DNA of 64,000 nucleotides from PALSA-610 sp038213435 (lineage in GTDB: Bacteria > Actinomycetota > Acidimicrobiia > IMCC26256 > PALSA-610). The position numbers and the translations under genes were made by a program. Where the stretch lies: NCBI GenBank assembly GCA_038213435.1, contig JBBQTI010000017.1:1-64000 (forward strand). Reading direction: 5' to 3'. Of this stretch, positions 43,894 through 52,525 are shown in pieces. Positions within the stretch are counted from its first letter, which is position 1. Every line of letters starts with the position of its first letter. The notes under the pieces were generated by a model. It ran no database searches. It was not told the origin of the DNA and was given only the letters and a program-made list of their open reading frames with translations.

Positions 43894-44786
43894 TAGCCGA
43901 CTCCCGCGGGTCCCTGGCTCATGGCACGGTAAATACGCTCGAGATCCTCGAGGTTCGCGAACTCGATCAGCACTCGGCCATGCCGGGCGCCCATCGTGAT
44001 CCTGACCCGAGTCTCGAGGTAGTCGCCGAGGAGCTCTTCGAGCTCCATCAGCCCCGGCGCGCGCAGCCGGCCACCGGGGTCCGCCGCCGCGGCCGCGACC
44101 TCGGTCTTGGCCGAAGCCGGCTCCTGGCGCTTACGAATCGCCTCTTCTACCTCCCGAACCGAGAGGTCTTCGGCGACGACCCGCCGCGCGAGTTGCTCTT
44201 GGAAGGCACGGTCCGGTGTCCCGAGCAGCGCCCGTGCGTGACCCATACGAATTGTTCGGTCCTTGAGGCATCGCTGAATAGACGGCGGTAGCTGCAGGAG
44301 CCGAAGCGTGTTCGTGATCGTCACCCGGCTCTTTCCCACGCGCGTCGCCACCTCGTCGTGGGTCAGTGAGAAATCCTCGATCAGCTGTTGATACGCGCCT
44401 GCTTCCTCGAGCGGATTCAGCTCCTCCCGCTGGACGTTCTCGACAATGGCGTGTTGGAGCATGGCCGCGTCGTCCGCGACGCGCACCATCGCCGGCACGG
44501 TTTGCAGACCGACGCGACGGGCCGCTCGCCAACGCCGCTCGCCCGCGATGAGCTCGTAGCCGCCGTTCTCTGCGGCGCGCACGAGGACGGGCTGCAGGAT
44601 GCCGACCTCGCGGATCGAATCGGCGAGCCCGGCCAGGGTCTCCTCGTCGAAGTATTCGCGCGGCTGTTGAGGGTTCGGCCTGATCTCCGCGGTCGGGATA
44701 TCGGCCAGACCGCCGGCCTTTTCCGCGACCGTCCCGGTCGGGATCAGGGCACCGAGCCCCCTACCCAGCCCTCCGGGTCGCGCCAC
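43890..44786 (-). CDS. parB: Chromosome-partitioning protein ParB
   Basis: 298 residues. N-terminal LGRGLGALIP (ParA-contact), CTP-binding box with GERR at 82-85 (ELIAGERRWRAARR) and ENVQR at 116-120, central helix-turn-helix (VGKSRVTITNTLRLLQLP) and C-terminal dimer domain (LEELLGDYLETRVRI). All CTPase sliding-clamp features look present. Two parS sites lie 1.2 kb away. Start overlaps parA by 26 bp; stop overlaps cwlM by 4 bp on the opposite strand. Confidence 0.97.
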   Translation of the reverse strand: MARPGGLGRGLGALIPTGTVAEKAGGLADIPTAEIRPNPQQPREYFDEETLAGLADSIREVGILQPVLVRAAENGGYELIAGERRWRAARRVGLQTVPAMVRVADDAAMLQHAIVENVQREELNPLEEAGAYQQLIEDFSLTHDEVATRVGKSRVTITNTLRLLQLPPSIQRCLKDRTIRMGHARALLGTPDRAFQEQLARRVVAEDLSVREVEEAIRKRQEPASAKTEVAAAAADPGGRLRAPGLMELEELLGDYLETRVRITMGARHGRVLIEFANLEDLERIYRAMSQGPAGVGY

Positions 44787-45816
44787 GGCTCACCTCCTTG
44801 GCCAGCTCGCGATATGCGAGAGCGCCTCGCGAGGTCGAATCGAACACCGTCACCGGTTGACCGAACGACGGCGCTTCCGAGATACGCACCGTTCTCGGGA
44901 CGACCGTTCGATAGACCTTCGCTCCGAAATGCGCCCGAACTTCCCGTTCTACCTGCTCGGCCAACTTCGTCCGGGCGTCGTACATCGTGAGCACGATTCC
45001 GCGCACCTCGAGCGCCGGATTCAGGTTCGATTTCACGAGCGCAACGTTGCGGAGGAGTTGTCCGAGGCCCTCGAGCGCGTAGTACTCGCATTGGATCGGC
45101 ACGATGACGTCATCCGAAGCCGCGAGGCCGTTGACCGTGAGGAGCCCGAGCGAGGGTGGGCAGTCGATCAAGGTGAAATCGTAGGAGCCGCTGATCTGGG
45201 CGAGCGCGCGGCGCAGCTTCAGCTCCCGTGAGAACGCGGGCACGAGCTCGATCTCGGCCCCGGCAAGGTCGATGGTGGCAGGGACGACGAACAGATTCTG
45301 CACGGTCGTTGGTTCGGTGCAGTCGTCGATCGGTGCGTCGTTCATGATCACGTCGTAGATCGAGCCTTCGACATTGCGGTGGCTGATCCCCATACCGGTC
45401 GTCGCGTTGCCCTGCGGATCGAGGTCGATGACCAGCACGCGGTACTCGAGCTCGGCGAGCGCGGCGCCGAGGTTCACGGCGGTCGTGGTCTTCCCGACCC
45501 CGCCCTTCTGATTCGCGATCGATATCACGAGGGGGAGTTGAACCTCTTCATCGGACTGCTCGCCGCCCCGGGCCCTCAGCGAGGCGAGCGCCTCGGGCGG
45601 TGGTACCGGAATGGCGGGTCCGGGCCCGTCGGGCTCGACCCGAATGTCGTCTTCCTTCTGGACATCCGGCGCGCCTTCGGTCTGCACGGACGCTTCGGGA
45701 ATCGGCGGTTGCACGGGTTCAATTTCGCCCTCGAGCGGCTTCTCGGTGGCGCGCGTTGACCCTCGCCCCCCGAACCAGCGCTTGCGGCCCTGGGCGAGCG
45801 CGTCGTCAGATGCCAT
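44761..45816 (-). CDS. parA: Chromosome-partitioning ATPase ParA/Soj
   Basis: 351 residues from ATG 45816 (GGAGG six nt upstream). Deviant Walker A KGGVGKTTT at 104-112, Walker A' DLDPQGNATTGMG, Walker B ... IDCPPSLGLLT. An about 95-residue Pro/Glu-rich N-terminal extension precedes the ATPase core, unlike most chromosomal ParA proteins but similar to actinobacterial ones that contact polar scaffolds. Confidence 0.96.
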   Translation of the reverse strand: MASDDALAQGRKRWFGGRGSTRATEKPLEGEIEPVQPPIPEASVQTEGAPDVQKEDDIRVEPDGPGPAIPVPPPEALASLRARGGEQSDEEVQLPLVISIANQKGGVGKTTTAVNLGAALAELEYRVLVIDLDPQGNATTGMGISHRNVEGSIYDVIMNDAPIDDCTEPTTVQNLFVVPATIDLAGAEIELVPAFSRELKLRRALAQISGSYDFTLIDCPPSLGLLTVNGLAASDDVIVPIQCEYYALEGLGQLLRNVALVKSNLNPALEVRGIVLTMYDARTKLAEQVEREVRAHFGAKVYRTVVPRTVRISEAPSFGQPVTVFDSTSRGALAYRELAKEVSRGATRRAG

Positions 45817-45915
45817 TCCTCGCCTCCAAAAGGGACGTGATCGGGCGCACGACCCGGCGCTTTCGGCCGGCGGACTCGCCGCAGATCCGTGGCGCACATC
45901 GCGCGAAGCCGGCGC

Positions 45916-45943
45916 ATCGTACTACTGACGTGCGGCGATACAA
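45916..45943 (-). promoter_or_regulatory. Putative parAB promoter
   Basis: TTGTAT (45943-45938) and TACGAT (45921-45916) are 16 bp apart on the minus strand, about 100 bp before the parA start. The parS site begins 17 bp further upstream, so ParB spreading could influence the promoter. Confidence 0.45.
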
Positions 45944-45959
45944 CAGGCTTCAACACCAA

Positions 45960-45975
45960 TGTTTCACGTGAAACA
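45960..45975. promoter_or_regulatory. parS site 1 (perfect palindrome)
   Basis: TGTTTCACGTGAAACA is the canonical ParB-binding sequence, an exact 16-bp palindrome, in the parA-rsmG gap. Confidence 0.97.
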
Positions 45976-46041
45976 TCGAAATTTGCGGCCCCTCGCCTTT
46001 GTCGAGACCATAATCGTTCGTGTTACGAGATCCCGCGGTCA

Positions 46042-46057
46042 TGTTTCACGTGGAACA
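46042..46057. promoter_or_regulatory. parS site 2
   Basis: TGTTTCACGTGGAACA matches the parS consensus with one asymmetric base and directly abuts the rsmG stop codon. Centre-to-centre distance from site 1 is 82 bp. Confidence 0.95.
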
Positions 46058-46705
46058 TCACCAAAGAGGTCGCTTGGCCGGTCGGCCCACCCCACGCGGG
46101 AATCGCACGGGAGCACGGGCGACCTTGCGCACCACCGCGTAGTGCGCGCCCGCGCGTTCGACCTGCTCAGCGGCCTCGAACCCGAGCCCCTCCAGCTGGT
46201 CCGACGGCCATCGGCGACTGGCGTTCGCCGGGTCTGGCGGCTCGCTCACGACCAACACGCCGCCGACCTTCACGAGACCGGCGGCGATCTCCGCGGTCAC
46301 CGCCGGCTCGGCGAAACTCCTTGCCGTCACTAGCTCGAACCGCTCCCGGTGATCCGACGAACGCGCGACCACCTCCGCCCGCTGTTCGAGCACCTCGATA
46401 CGATCCCCGAGGCCCACCTGTACCAGGGCTTCTCGTAGCCCCGCGCCGCGACGTTGGTTGCTGTCGACCAGGATCCCCCGAGACCCGGGCCACCGGAGGC
46501 CCAGCACGAGCCCGGGGATGCCGGCGCCGGTTCCGAGATCACCGAAGTTCGCCGGTTCCCGGCCGAGCGCCGCCTCTGCTGCCTCCGCGAACCCCTCGGA
46601 GTGGCCGATGTGCGCCTGAACCGGGCCCGGACCGAGAAACCCGGCGACGCGGGCGCGTTCGAGCGCCGCGCGTAAGGCGTCCGTTTCGGGGCTGACCTCA
46701 GGCAT
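46058..46705 (-). CDS. rsmG: 16S rRNA (guanine-N7)-methyltransferase RsmG
   Basis: Methylates G527 of 16S rRNA with SAM. 215 residues from ATG 46705; a GTG at 46732 would add nine residues. FGDLGTGAGIPGLVLGLRWPG is the SAM motif, ERFELVTARSFAEP a further conserved block. C-terminal basic stretch (VRFPRGVGRPAKRPLW) is typical. Loss of this gene gives streptomycin resistance in other bacteria. Confidence 0.93.
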   Translation of the reverse strand: MPEVSPETDALRAALERARVAGFLGPGPVQAHIGHSEGFAEAAEAALGREPANFGDLGTGAGIPGLVLGLRWPGSRGILVDSNQRRGAGLREALVQVGLGDRIEVLEQRAEVVARSSDHRERFELVTARSFAEPAVTAEIAAGLVKVGGVLVVSEPPDPANASRRWPSDQLEGLGFEAAEQVERAGAHYAVVRKVARAPVRFPRGVGRPAKRPLW

Positions 46706-46759
46706 ACCTACAGGCCCTACTGCCGACGGCACCGACGCGGACCGAGGCCCGCCGGCTAC

Positions 46760-47764
46760 CTACGCGGGCAGGACTACCACTCGTCGCCGGGGTTCTTCGC
46801 CCTCCGACGTCGTTTCGACCCCGTCGATCTCGGAAATCACGTCGTGCACGACCTTGCGGTCGGCCGCTCCCATCGGCTCGAGTGCCCGCTCCTCGCCGGT
46901 CGCGGTGACCTCGGCGGCCACCTGCCGGGCAAACTCGGCGAGCGCCGCGCGCCGCCGCTGTCGGTACCCCGCGACGTCGACGTGGACCCAGGCACTGTGC
47001 CCGCCTGCGTGGTGCTGGACGACTGCCCGTACGACCTCCTCGAGCGCGTGGATCGTGACTCCACGCGGCCCGACGAGCGCGCCCAAGCCGTCGCCCTCGA
47101 TGTGCACCGTCACGTCGTCTTCGTCGATCTCAGTGCGGACGGAGGCCGAAAAGCCCATCGTCCCGACGAGTTCGTCGGCGAACGCCGCCGCGTGCTCCGC
47201 CTGGTTCGCTACCGGAACGGTATCCACATCGCCCTCCGCTTTCAGCTTGTCGTCCGGATTCGCCGGTTGCTCGCCGGAGGCCACAGCGCGCGCGCCGCCT
47301 CCGCTTCCCCGGCCTCGACCACCCCGGCGGCGACGTCCGCCGCCTTGGTCCGGAGCCCTCTCCGACGATTGCCTTGCCTCTTTCGGCTCGCTCGGCTCCC
47401 GCGATCCATCGCCCGCGTCGGGCCTCGTCTTCTCGGGGCGATCTCCCGCGCGCCCGCTACGCGGCGATCCCGGGCTGCCCCGTCCACCGGCGCTTCGTCC
47501 ACTACCGCCTCGTCCACCGCCGCCTCCGGAGCGTTGGGAGTGTTCGTTCGGTCGGCGTCGCCGCTTACGGTCGGACGGCTTCTCCCGTGAGATCGGCTTC
47601 ACCCGCGCCCGGATGCGCGCGTCGCCTCGGGCGATGCCGAACAGGCCCCTGCGCGCCTCGTCGACGACCTCGTACTCCAGCTCGTCCTCCACGACGCCCA
47701 ACCGATCGAGCGCGAGCTCCTTCGCGTCCTCGATCGTGCGCGCGGTCACCTCGATCCAATCCAT
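46760..47764 (-). CDS. jag: RNA-binding protein Jag/KhpB
   Basis: 334 residues: Jag_N domain (1-52; WIEVTARTIEDAKELALDRLGVVEDELEYEVVDE), a Gly/Arg/Ser/Glu-rich disordered linker (about 60-180), KH domain (about 195-270 with EGDGLGALVGPRGVTIHALEEVVRAVV) and R3H (QRRRAALAEFARQVAAEV). Linker much longer than in Firmicutes. Binds mRNA and influences division and wall synthesis elsewhere. Start 3 bp after yidC. Confidence 0.95.
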   Translation of the reverse strand: MDWIEVTARTIEDAKELALDRLGVVEDELEYEVVDEARRGLFGIARGDARIRARVKPISREKPSDRKRRRRPNEHSQRSGGGGGRGGSGRSAGGRGSPGSPRSGRAGDRPEKTRPDAGDGSREPSEPKEARQSSERAPDQGGGRRRRGGRGRGSGGGARAVASGEQPANPDDKLKAEGDVDTVPVANQAEHAAAFADELVGTMGFSASVRTEIDEDDVTVHIEGDGLGALVGPRGVTIHALEEVVRAVVQHHAGGHSAWVHVDVAGYRQRRRAALAEFARQVAAEVTATGEERALEPMGAADRKVVHDVISEIDGVETTSEGEEPRRRVVVLPA

Positions 47765-47767
47765 AGG

Positions 47768-48736
47768 TCAGCGCTTTCGCTTCCTCTTCTTGCGGCGGGC
47801 GTTCGGTGACGGTCTGGCCGAGGGTCTGGGCGCGCTACGGGGCGGACCGTTTGCCGCGGGTGGTGGTGAATCCTCCGGTTCCGGCGGCGGGGCCGCTGGG
47901 GTCGATGCCGCCGCTGAGGCCGGAGCCGCCGCGCCCCCGTGCTCTTCCTCGTACATCTTGTTGAGGACGAAGTGCTGCTGGCCGATCCGCCAGAAGTTCG
48001 ACACCACGAAGTAGACCGTGGTGGCCGCGCTGAACCCGTACGAGATCAGCCCGAAGAAAATCGGCATGATCTTGGTGATGGCTTGCATCTGCGCGTTCGG
48101 CGCGGCGCCCCCCGACCGCAGCTGCCGCGCCTGCGTCTGGCGGACCTGGTACCAGCCCGAGACGATCACCAGCGCCAGGAGGACGACGTATGGGAACGCG
48201 GTCCCGAAGCCCTCCTTGACCGCGTTGGCCGCCGACAGGTTGAGGTGCATCCCCAGGAAACGCAGCGCGCCCGGAGGGCTCGTCTTGATGGTTTGGCTGC
48301 ACTTACCCGGGTCCTGAATGCCGCAGATGTCGACGTACAGCTTGGAGAACGTCCCCGTACGCGGGACGTGGTATTGAATGCCCGGGTGCCGGAAGGTACC
48401 CAAGACCGCGATGCCGATCGGCAGGATCAACAGAAGCGGAAGGCACCCGGCCAGGGGATTGATCTTGTTCTCCTGGTAGTACTTCAGCAGCTCTTCGTTC
48501 TGCTTGGCGCGATCCTCCTTGTACTTCTGTTGGATCTTCTTGATCTCCGGCTGGACCCGCTGCATCAGGATCATCGACCGCGTCTGCTTCGCGATCAGCG
48601 GCAGCTGGATGAACATCACGATCAGGGTCAGCACGATGATCGCCAGACCGAGGCTGTGCGTGGGGTAGTAGAGAACCGCGAGCAACCATCCGACCGCCTC
48701 GTAGAGGGGATCGAGGAAACTGCCGGCGGCTAACAC
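47768..48736 (-). CDS. yidC: Membrane protein insertase YidC
   Basis: 322 residues from GTG 48736, near the yidD stop. Five membrane helices; LGLAIIVLTLIVMFIQLPLIAKQTRSMILMQRVQPEIKKIQQKYKED is the cytoplasmic coiled region and NPLAGCLPLLLILPIGIAVLG the next helix, with a Cys-bearing segment and a Pro/Ala-rich basic tail (RRKKRKRKR) likely to bind ribosomes. Overlaps yidD by 7 bp. Confidence 0.94.
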   Translation of the reverse strand: MLAAGSFLDPLYEAVGWLLAVLYYPTHSLGLAIIVLTLIVMFIQLPLIAKQTRSMILMQRVQPEIKKIQQKYKEDRAKQNEELLKYYQENKINPLAGCLPLLLILPIGIAVLGTFRHPGIQYHVPRTGTFSKLYVDICGIQDPGKCSQTIKTSPPGALRFLGMHLNLSAANAVKEGFGTAFPYVVLLALVIVSGWYQVRQTQARQLRSGGAAPNAQMQAITKIMPIFFGLISYGFSAATTVYFVVSNFWRIGQQHFVLNKMYEEEHGGAAAPASAAASTPAAPPPEPEDSPPPAANGPPRSAPRPSARPSPNARRKKRKRKR

Positions 48737-48987
48737 GAGTGACCGCCGACATCGGCGTGCGATCGGAGCGGTACCGGGTCGAATCCGCGCCCGCCCAGCG
48801 GATGGCATCGGCTCAGCCGTCGCATCGACATCCAAGATCCCCGAAATGCACCGTGCGCGGTCACAGCCTCACGCGCGTACTTCGAGCACGACGGTATGAA
48901 GCGGCACGGTGACGGACGGTGCGTGCTCAACTGTTGGTACAGGTTGATGCTGCAGACGAGAAATCGCGCAGAACGTGACTGATTCAT
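48730..48987 (-). CDS. yidD: Membrane insertion factor YidD
   Basis: 85 residues. LYQQLSTHRPSPCRFIPSCSKYAREAVTAHGAFRGSWMSMRRLSRCHPLGGRGFDPVP carries the invariant Cys-x(n)-PSCS-YA and CHP residues. Helps membrane protein insertion next to YidC. ATG 48987 overlaps the rnpA stop (48984-48987). Confidence 0.95.
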   Translation of the reverse strand: MNQSRSARFLVCSINLYQQLSTHRPSPCRFIPSCSKYAREAVTAHGAFRGSWMSMRRLSRCHPLGGRGFDPVPLRSHADVGGHSC

Positions 48988-49454
48988 GGGTTTCCGTCCG
49001 ACAACTCCGCGAGAATCGCACGTAGAGTGCTCGAAAGCTGGGGGTATGGGGCGTGCGCCGACCTCGCATTTGCGCTCACGAGGTATGCCGCGCCCGGTTC
49101 GAGCGTGCGCGCATGCTCACGCACGGCTGCTCGGAGGCGTCGACGGACGCGGTTTCGGGTGACGGCGTCGCCCACAGAGCGTCCGACCGAGAACGCGACG
49201 CGCGGCGGTTCCAGAGTCGGCCCGGTCACGGCGGTTCTCACCTCGAGACTCCCCGCGCGCCGACGTCGACCGCGCGCCAGCGCCCGAAACGATGATTGTC
49301 CACGGACGCGCCAGATCAGGCCGAAAGCTGGGAGCGGCCTTTGCTGCGGCGACGTCGAATCACCGCGCGGCCCGCTCGATTGCGCATCCGGAGGCGGAAT
49401 CCGTGCTTCTTCTTCCGTCTGCGGTTGTTCGGCTGGAATGTCCGTTTCACCCAT
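48984..49454 (-). CDS. rnpA: Ribonuclease P protein component, start codon upstream of rpmH
   Basis: Protein subunit of RNase P, which matures tRNA 5' ends. 156 residues from ATG 49454; the conserved body starts at about residue 48 (RVRGQSSFRALARGRR) and holds RNRVRRRLR at 100-108. Within the frame between the rpmH stop and this body there is no ATG, GTG or TTG, and the only standard start codon before it, ATG 49454, lies 4 nt ahead of the rpmH GTG. So rpmH is nested inside rnpA in another frame and RnpA has an about 46-residue acidic N-terminal extension, an arrangement known in Thermus. A CTG start near 49319 is the alternative. Confidence 0.8.
   Translation of the reverse strand: MGETDIPAEQPQTEEEARIPPPDAQSSGPRGDSTSPQQRPLPAFGLIWRVRGQSSFRALARGRRRRAGSLEVRTAVTGPTLEPPRVAFSVGRSVGDAVTRNRVRRRLRAAVREHARTLEPGAAYLVSANARSAHAPYPQLSSTLRAILAELSDGNP
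49316..49450 (-). CDS. rpmH: Ribosomal protein bL34, nested inside rnpA
   Basis: 44 residues from GTG 49450 with GGAGG six nt before it. VKRTFQPNNRRRKKKHGFRLRMRNRAGRAVIRRRR is an unmistakable bL34. The entire gene is contained in the 5' part of rnpA, in another reading frame. One ribosome-binding site appears to serve both start codons (ATGGGTG). Confidence 0.97.
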   Translation of the reverse strand: MKRTFQPNNRRRKKKHGFRLRMRNRAGRAVIRRRRSKGRSQLSA

Positions 49455-49770
49455 GGCCTCCTCGAACGCCCGGGCCGAGGTGGGGCCCCGGGGCGGGCGC
49501 GCGGCATTGCGGTGCACGCGCGCACAAGTGGATGGCAGAGTCTACGGCCAGACCACGAACATCAGCAATCGAGCGAATCGCGCGACCCTGCGGACTCCTG
49601 CAGGACTTGTTGGCACTCACCGGCACTACGAGATAGCGTGCCGCTCCCCCGGCAGACCGCATGGCCCCGGCCGTCCGGGCAGACTTTCGCGTGGGGCCGC
49701 GCCGTCGCAATACGGGGGCGCCGCATCCAACCAGGCCTGGAGTAGCCCGGCCGAGACGGTGGGCGGTGGC

Positions 49771-49802
49771 TTCTCCACATGTGTGGACATAGCTGTGGAC
49801 AA
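49771..49802. promoter_or_regulatory. DnaA-box cluster in front of dnaA
   Basis: TTCTCCACA (49771-49779), TGTGGACAT (49782-49790) and TGTGGACAA (49794-49802); the last is the exact actinobacterial DnaA box on the minus strand. TCCACA-TG-TGTGGA forms a perfect palindrome. They lie 14-45 bp before the dnaA start and suit autorepression. The rest of the 49455-49770 gap shows no other recognisable signal. Confidence 0.7.
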
Positions 49803-49815
49803 TCGGGGAGTCGAC

Positions 49816-51213
49816 ATGGGCACTCCAGCGGCAGATGACCTTTGGGCGAAGGTCGCGGCGGCAGTTCGGGCTCAACTCTCCGAAGCCACCTGGAACACCT
49901 GGTTCCAGGGCGTCCACGCCCTGGACTGCACTGACGAGACCCTGATCCTCGGCGTCCCCAGCTCCGTCGCCGTCGAACGCATCCACACGAGCTACCTGGG
50001 TCTGCTGGCCGACGCCGTCCAGGCGTTCACCGGCGTCCCACACACCATCGAGCTCGTGGTCGACACCGCCCCCCGCGCCGACGCGGACGATGCCCTGGAA
50101 CTGCCCCCGGATGCCGCTATCGACCTCACGGTCGAACGGTCCCGTCCCGAGCCCGAGCCGGCGAACGCCTGGCCCAGCACGCAGCTGAATGCCCGCTACA
50201 CCTTCGACCAGTTCGTCATCGGAGCGTCGAACCGCTTCGCGCACGCGGCGGCCCTGAGCGTCGCCGAGAGCCCGGCACGGTCGTACAACCCGTTGTTCAT
50301 CTACGGCCCGGCCGGCCTCGGGAAAACCCACCTTCTACACGCGATCGGTCACCACGTGCGCGCGCTGTTTTCGAGCAAGCGCATCCGTTACGTGTCGACC
50401 GAGACGATGATGAACGAATTCGTCGACGCAATGCGCGCCAAGGGCATGCCCGGCTTCAAGCGCCGCTACCGCGAGGTCGACGTGCTGCTGGTCGACGACA
50501 TCCAGTTCCTCGAGCGGACCGAGCAGCTCCAAGAAGAGTTCTTCTACACGTTCAACGACCTGCACGGCCGGGGCAGCCAGATCGTGATCTCGTCCGACCG
50601 GCCCCCCAAGTCGATCGCGACCATCGAGGATCGCCTCCGGAGCCGGTTCGAGTGGGGACTCATCACCGATATCCAACCGCCCGAGTTCGAGACCCGGCTC
50701 GCCATCTTGCGCAAGAAAGCCGACGCCGACCATCTCGAGGGCATCCCCGATGCCGTGCTCGCGTTCATCGCCGACAACGTCGTCGACAACGTCCGCGAGC
50801 TCGAGGGCTCGCTGACCCGCATCGCCGCCTATTCCAGCCTGCACCGGCTCCCGCTCACCGAGGAGATTGCCAAGCAGGTCCTCGCCGACCTGCTCCCGGC
50901 GACGAGACCGAGAGTGATCACTCCGCAGCTGATCCTCGAGACGACGGCCAAGATGTTCGGGTGGACGATCGACGACCTCTGTGGAAAAAGCCGGCGGCGT
51001 CCGCTGGTGACGGCCCGTCAAATTGGCATGTACGTGTTCCGCGAGCTCACCGACTACAGCTATCCGAAGATCGCAGAGGAGTTCGGAGGACGTGATCACA
51101 CCACGGTCATGCACGCGTGCGAGAAGATTCGGGGCCAGATGGCAGAAAAACGCGTGGTGTTCGAGCAGGTCAACGACCTCATCAACCGGATCAAGCACGG
51201 CACGAGTGGATAA
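49816..51213 (+). CDS. dnaA: Chromosomal replication initiator DnaA
   Basis: 465 residues from ATG 49816 (GGGGAG upstream). Domain I (1-75), acidic linker (about 85-120), AAA+ module with Walker A GPAGLGKT at 164-171 and Walker B LLVDDIQFL (Asp227-Asp228), domain IV with the DnaA-box-binding signature GGRDHTTVMHACEKI near 430. Reads away from rnpA. Boxes before and after the gene. Confidence 0.98.
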   Translation: MGTPAADDLWAKVAAAVRAQLSEATWNTWFQGVHALDCTDETLILGVPSSVAVERIHTSYLGLLADAVQAFTGVPHTIELVVDTAPRADADDALELPPDAAIDLTVERSRPEPEPANAWPSTQLNARYTFDQFVIGASNRFAHAAALSVAESPARSYNPLFIYGPAGLGKTHLLHAIGHHVRALFSSKRIRYVSTETMMNEFVDAMRAKGMPGFKRRYREVDVLLVDDIQFLERTEQLQEEFFYTFNDLHGRGSQIVISSDRPPKSIATIEDRLRSRFEWGLITDIQPPEFETRLAILRKKADADHLEGIPDAVLAFIADNVVDNVRELEGSLTRIAAYSSLHRLPLTEEIAKQVLADLLPATRPRVITPQLILETTAKMFGWTIDDLCGKSRRRPLVTARQIGMYVFRELTDYSYPKIAEEFGGRDHTTVMHACEKIRGQMAEKRVVFEQVNDLINRIKHGTSG

Positions 51214-51423
51214 CACTGTGGACGGCTGCCGGCGTCATCGACTGCGCGGGGGAGAACGACCACGCGGTGAGCGGATTGCCTCCGACCCTGTGCACATCGG
51301 TGGACGACGGGGTGGGAACGCGTTCCCCCTCCGACCTGCAAGTACGCGGGGTTGTCCACAATCCACAGCTCCTACTACTACAAAGAGCAAGAATTCAGAT
51401 TCGAAAGCATCGAGGAGGGCAGT
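51205..51423 (+). other. oriC: Replication origin oriC (dnaA-dnaN gap) with DnaA boxes and a DnaA-trio
   Basis: Boxes: AGTGGATAA (51205-51213, overlapping the dnaA stop), TGTGGACGG (51217-51225), TTGTCCACA (51352-51360, perfect) and CAATCCACA (51359-51367). Directly after the last pair come four GC-rich bases and then CTACTACTA (51372-51380), i.e. three trinucleotides matching the DnaA-trio of the basal unwinding module. An A-rich stretch follows (51381-51415). Gene arrangement (parAB left, dnaA-dnaN-recF-gyrBA right) and strand switch agree with an origin. Few boxes are present compared with Streptomyces. Confidence 0.85.
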
Positions 51424-52518
51424 GTGAAGTTCCGGTGCGAGCGTGACACCCTTGCGGATGCCGTCGCGACCGCGCAGCGGACGGTGGCGAGTCGGAGTGG
51501 GGCTCTCCCCGTGCTCCAGGATCTTCGGATCTCGGCAACCGTCGACGGATTGGAGTTGATCGGCTCCGACCTCGAGATCACCAACCGCGTGCAGGTCCCG
51601 GCCGAGGTCGAAGAGCCCGGTGTCGCGGTAGTGCCCAAGTTGATCGGCGAGATCGTTCGGAAGTTGGAACCCGGTCCCGTCACCGTCGCCGTCACGGGCG
51701 ACGAGGCTGTCATCACCGCCGGACGGTTCTCGACTTCGTTGCGATTGAAGCCGGCCGAGGATTACCCGAGGCTCGCGGCGAGCGACGGCCAGGGCGTCCG
51801 CGTCGACTCCACCGCGTTCGCAACCGCGTTGCGCCAGGTCGTACGCGCGGCGTCGAAGGACGACTTACGCCCGATCCTCACCGGTGTGCTGATGACGGCG
51901 CACGCAGGAGGGCTGCGGCTCGTCGCCACCGACTCGTACCGCTTGGCGGTACGCGACCTGAAGGGCGTGAGCATGCTCGCCGAGGGCCAGCGCGTCCTCG
52001 TGGCCGCGAAAGGTCTCGCCGAGGTGCAGCGTCTGGCGGGCGATGGTGAGATCGAAGTCGTGTTGCGCGAACGAGATGTCGTATTCCGTACGTCGCGTGC
52101 CGAGGTGACCGCTCGTCTCATCGAGGGCGATTTCCCGAACTACGAGCAACTCATTCCGAGCAGCTATCCGAATCGACTCACCGTCTCGCGAGAAGCCTTG
52201 ATGGACGCGCTCGAACGCGTGCAGATCGTAGGGCAGAACCGTGACAACGCCGCGGTTCGGATCGCGATGACTGCCGACGGGCTCGAGCTCGCGATGTCCG
52301 CGCAGGACGTCGGCAACGCGCAAGAGTCGCTCGACGCGAAGTTCGAAGGAACTGAGTTGACGGTCGCGTTCAATCCGGTGTTCTTGCGCGACGGCGTCGA
52401 GGCTGTAGATGCCGACGAGGTCGCGCTCGACACGATCGATCCACTCAAGCCGGCGACGTTGCGGGCCGCGGGGGGCGACGACTTCTTGTACCTGCTCATG
52501 CCCGTACGCACTTCCTGA
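51424..52518 (+). CDS. dnaN: DNA polymerase III beta sliding clamp
   Basis: 364 residues from GTG 51424 (GAGGAGGG upstream). Three clamp domains: VKFRCERDTLADAVATAQRTVASRSG at the start, LMTAHAGGLRLVATDSYRLAVRDL in the middle and the ending YLLMPVRTS. Start at 51352 of the same frame would lie inside the DnaA boxes and is excluded. Confidence 0.97.
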   Translation: MKFRCERDTLADAVATAQRTVASRSGALPVLQDLRISATVDGLELIGSDLEITNRVQVPAEVEEPGVAVVPKLIGEIVRKLEPGPVTVAVTGDEAVITAGRFSTSLRLKPAEDYPRLAASDGQGVRVDSTAFATALRQVVRAASKDDLRPILTGVLMTAHAGGLRLVATDSYRLAVRDLKGVSMLAEGQRVLVAAKGLAEVQRLAGDGEIEVVLRERDVVFRTSRAEVTARLIEGDFPNYEQLIPSSYPNRLTVSREALMDALERVQIVGQNRDNAAVRIAMTADGLELAMSAQDVGNAQESLDAKFEGTELTVAFNPVFLRDGVEAVDADEVALDTIDPLKPATLRAAGGDDFLYLLMPVRTS

Positions 52519-52525
52519 GGGAGCC

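Noticed and set aside
49027..49815. dnaA frame extended upstream by up to 263 codons
   Set aside because: The extension is the antisense of rnpA/rpmH and lacks any domain; ATG 49816 has the ribosome-binding site.
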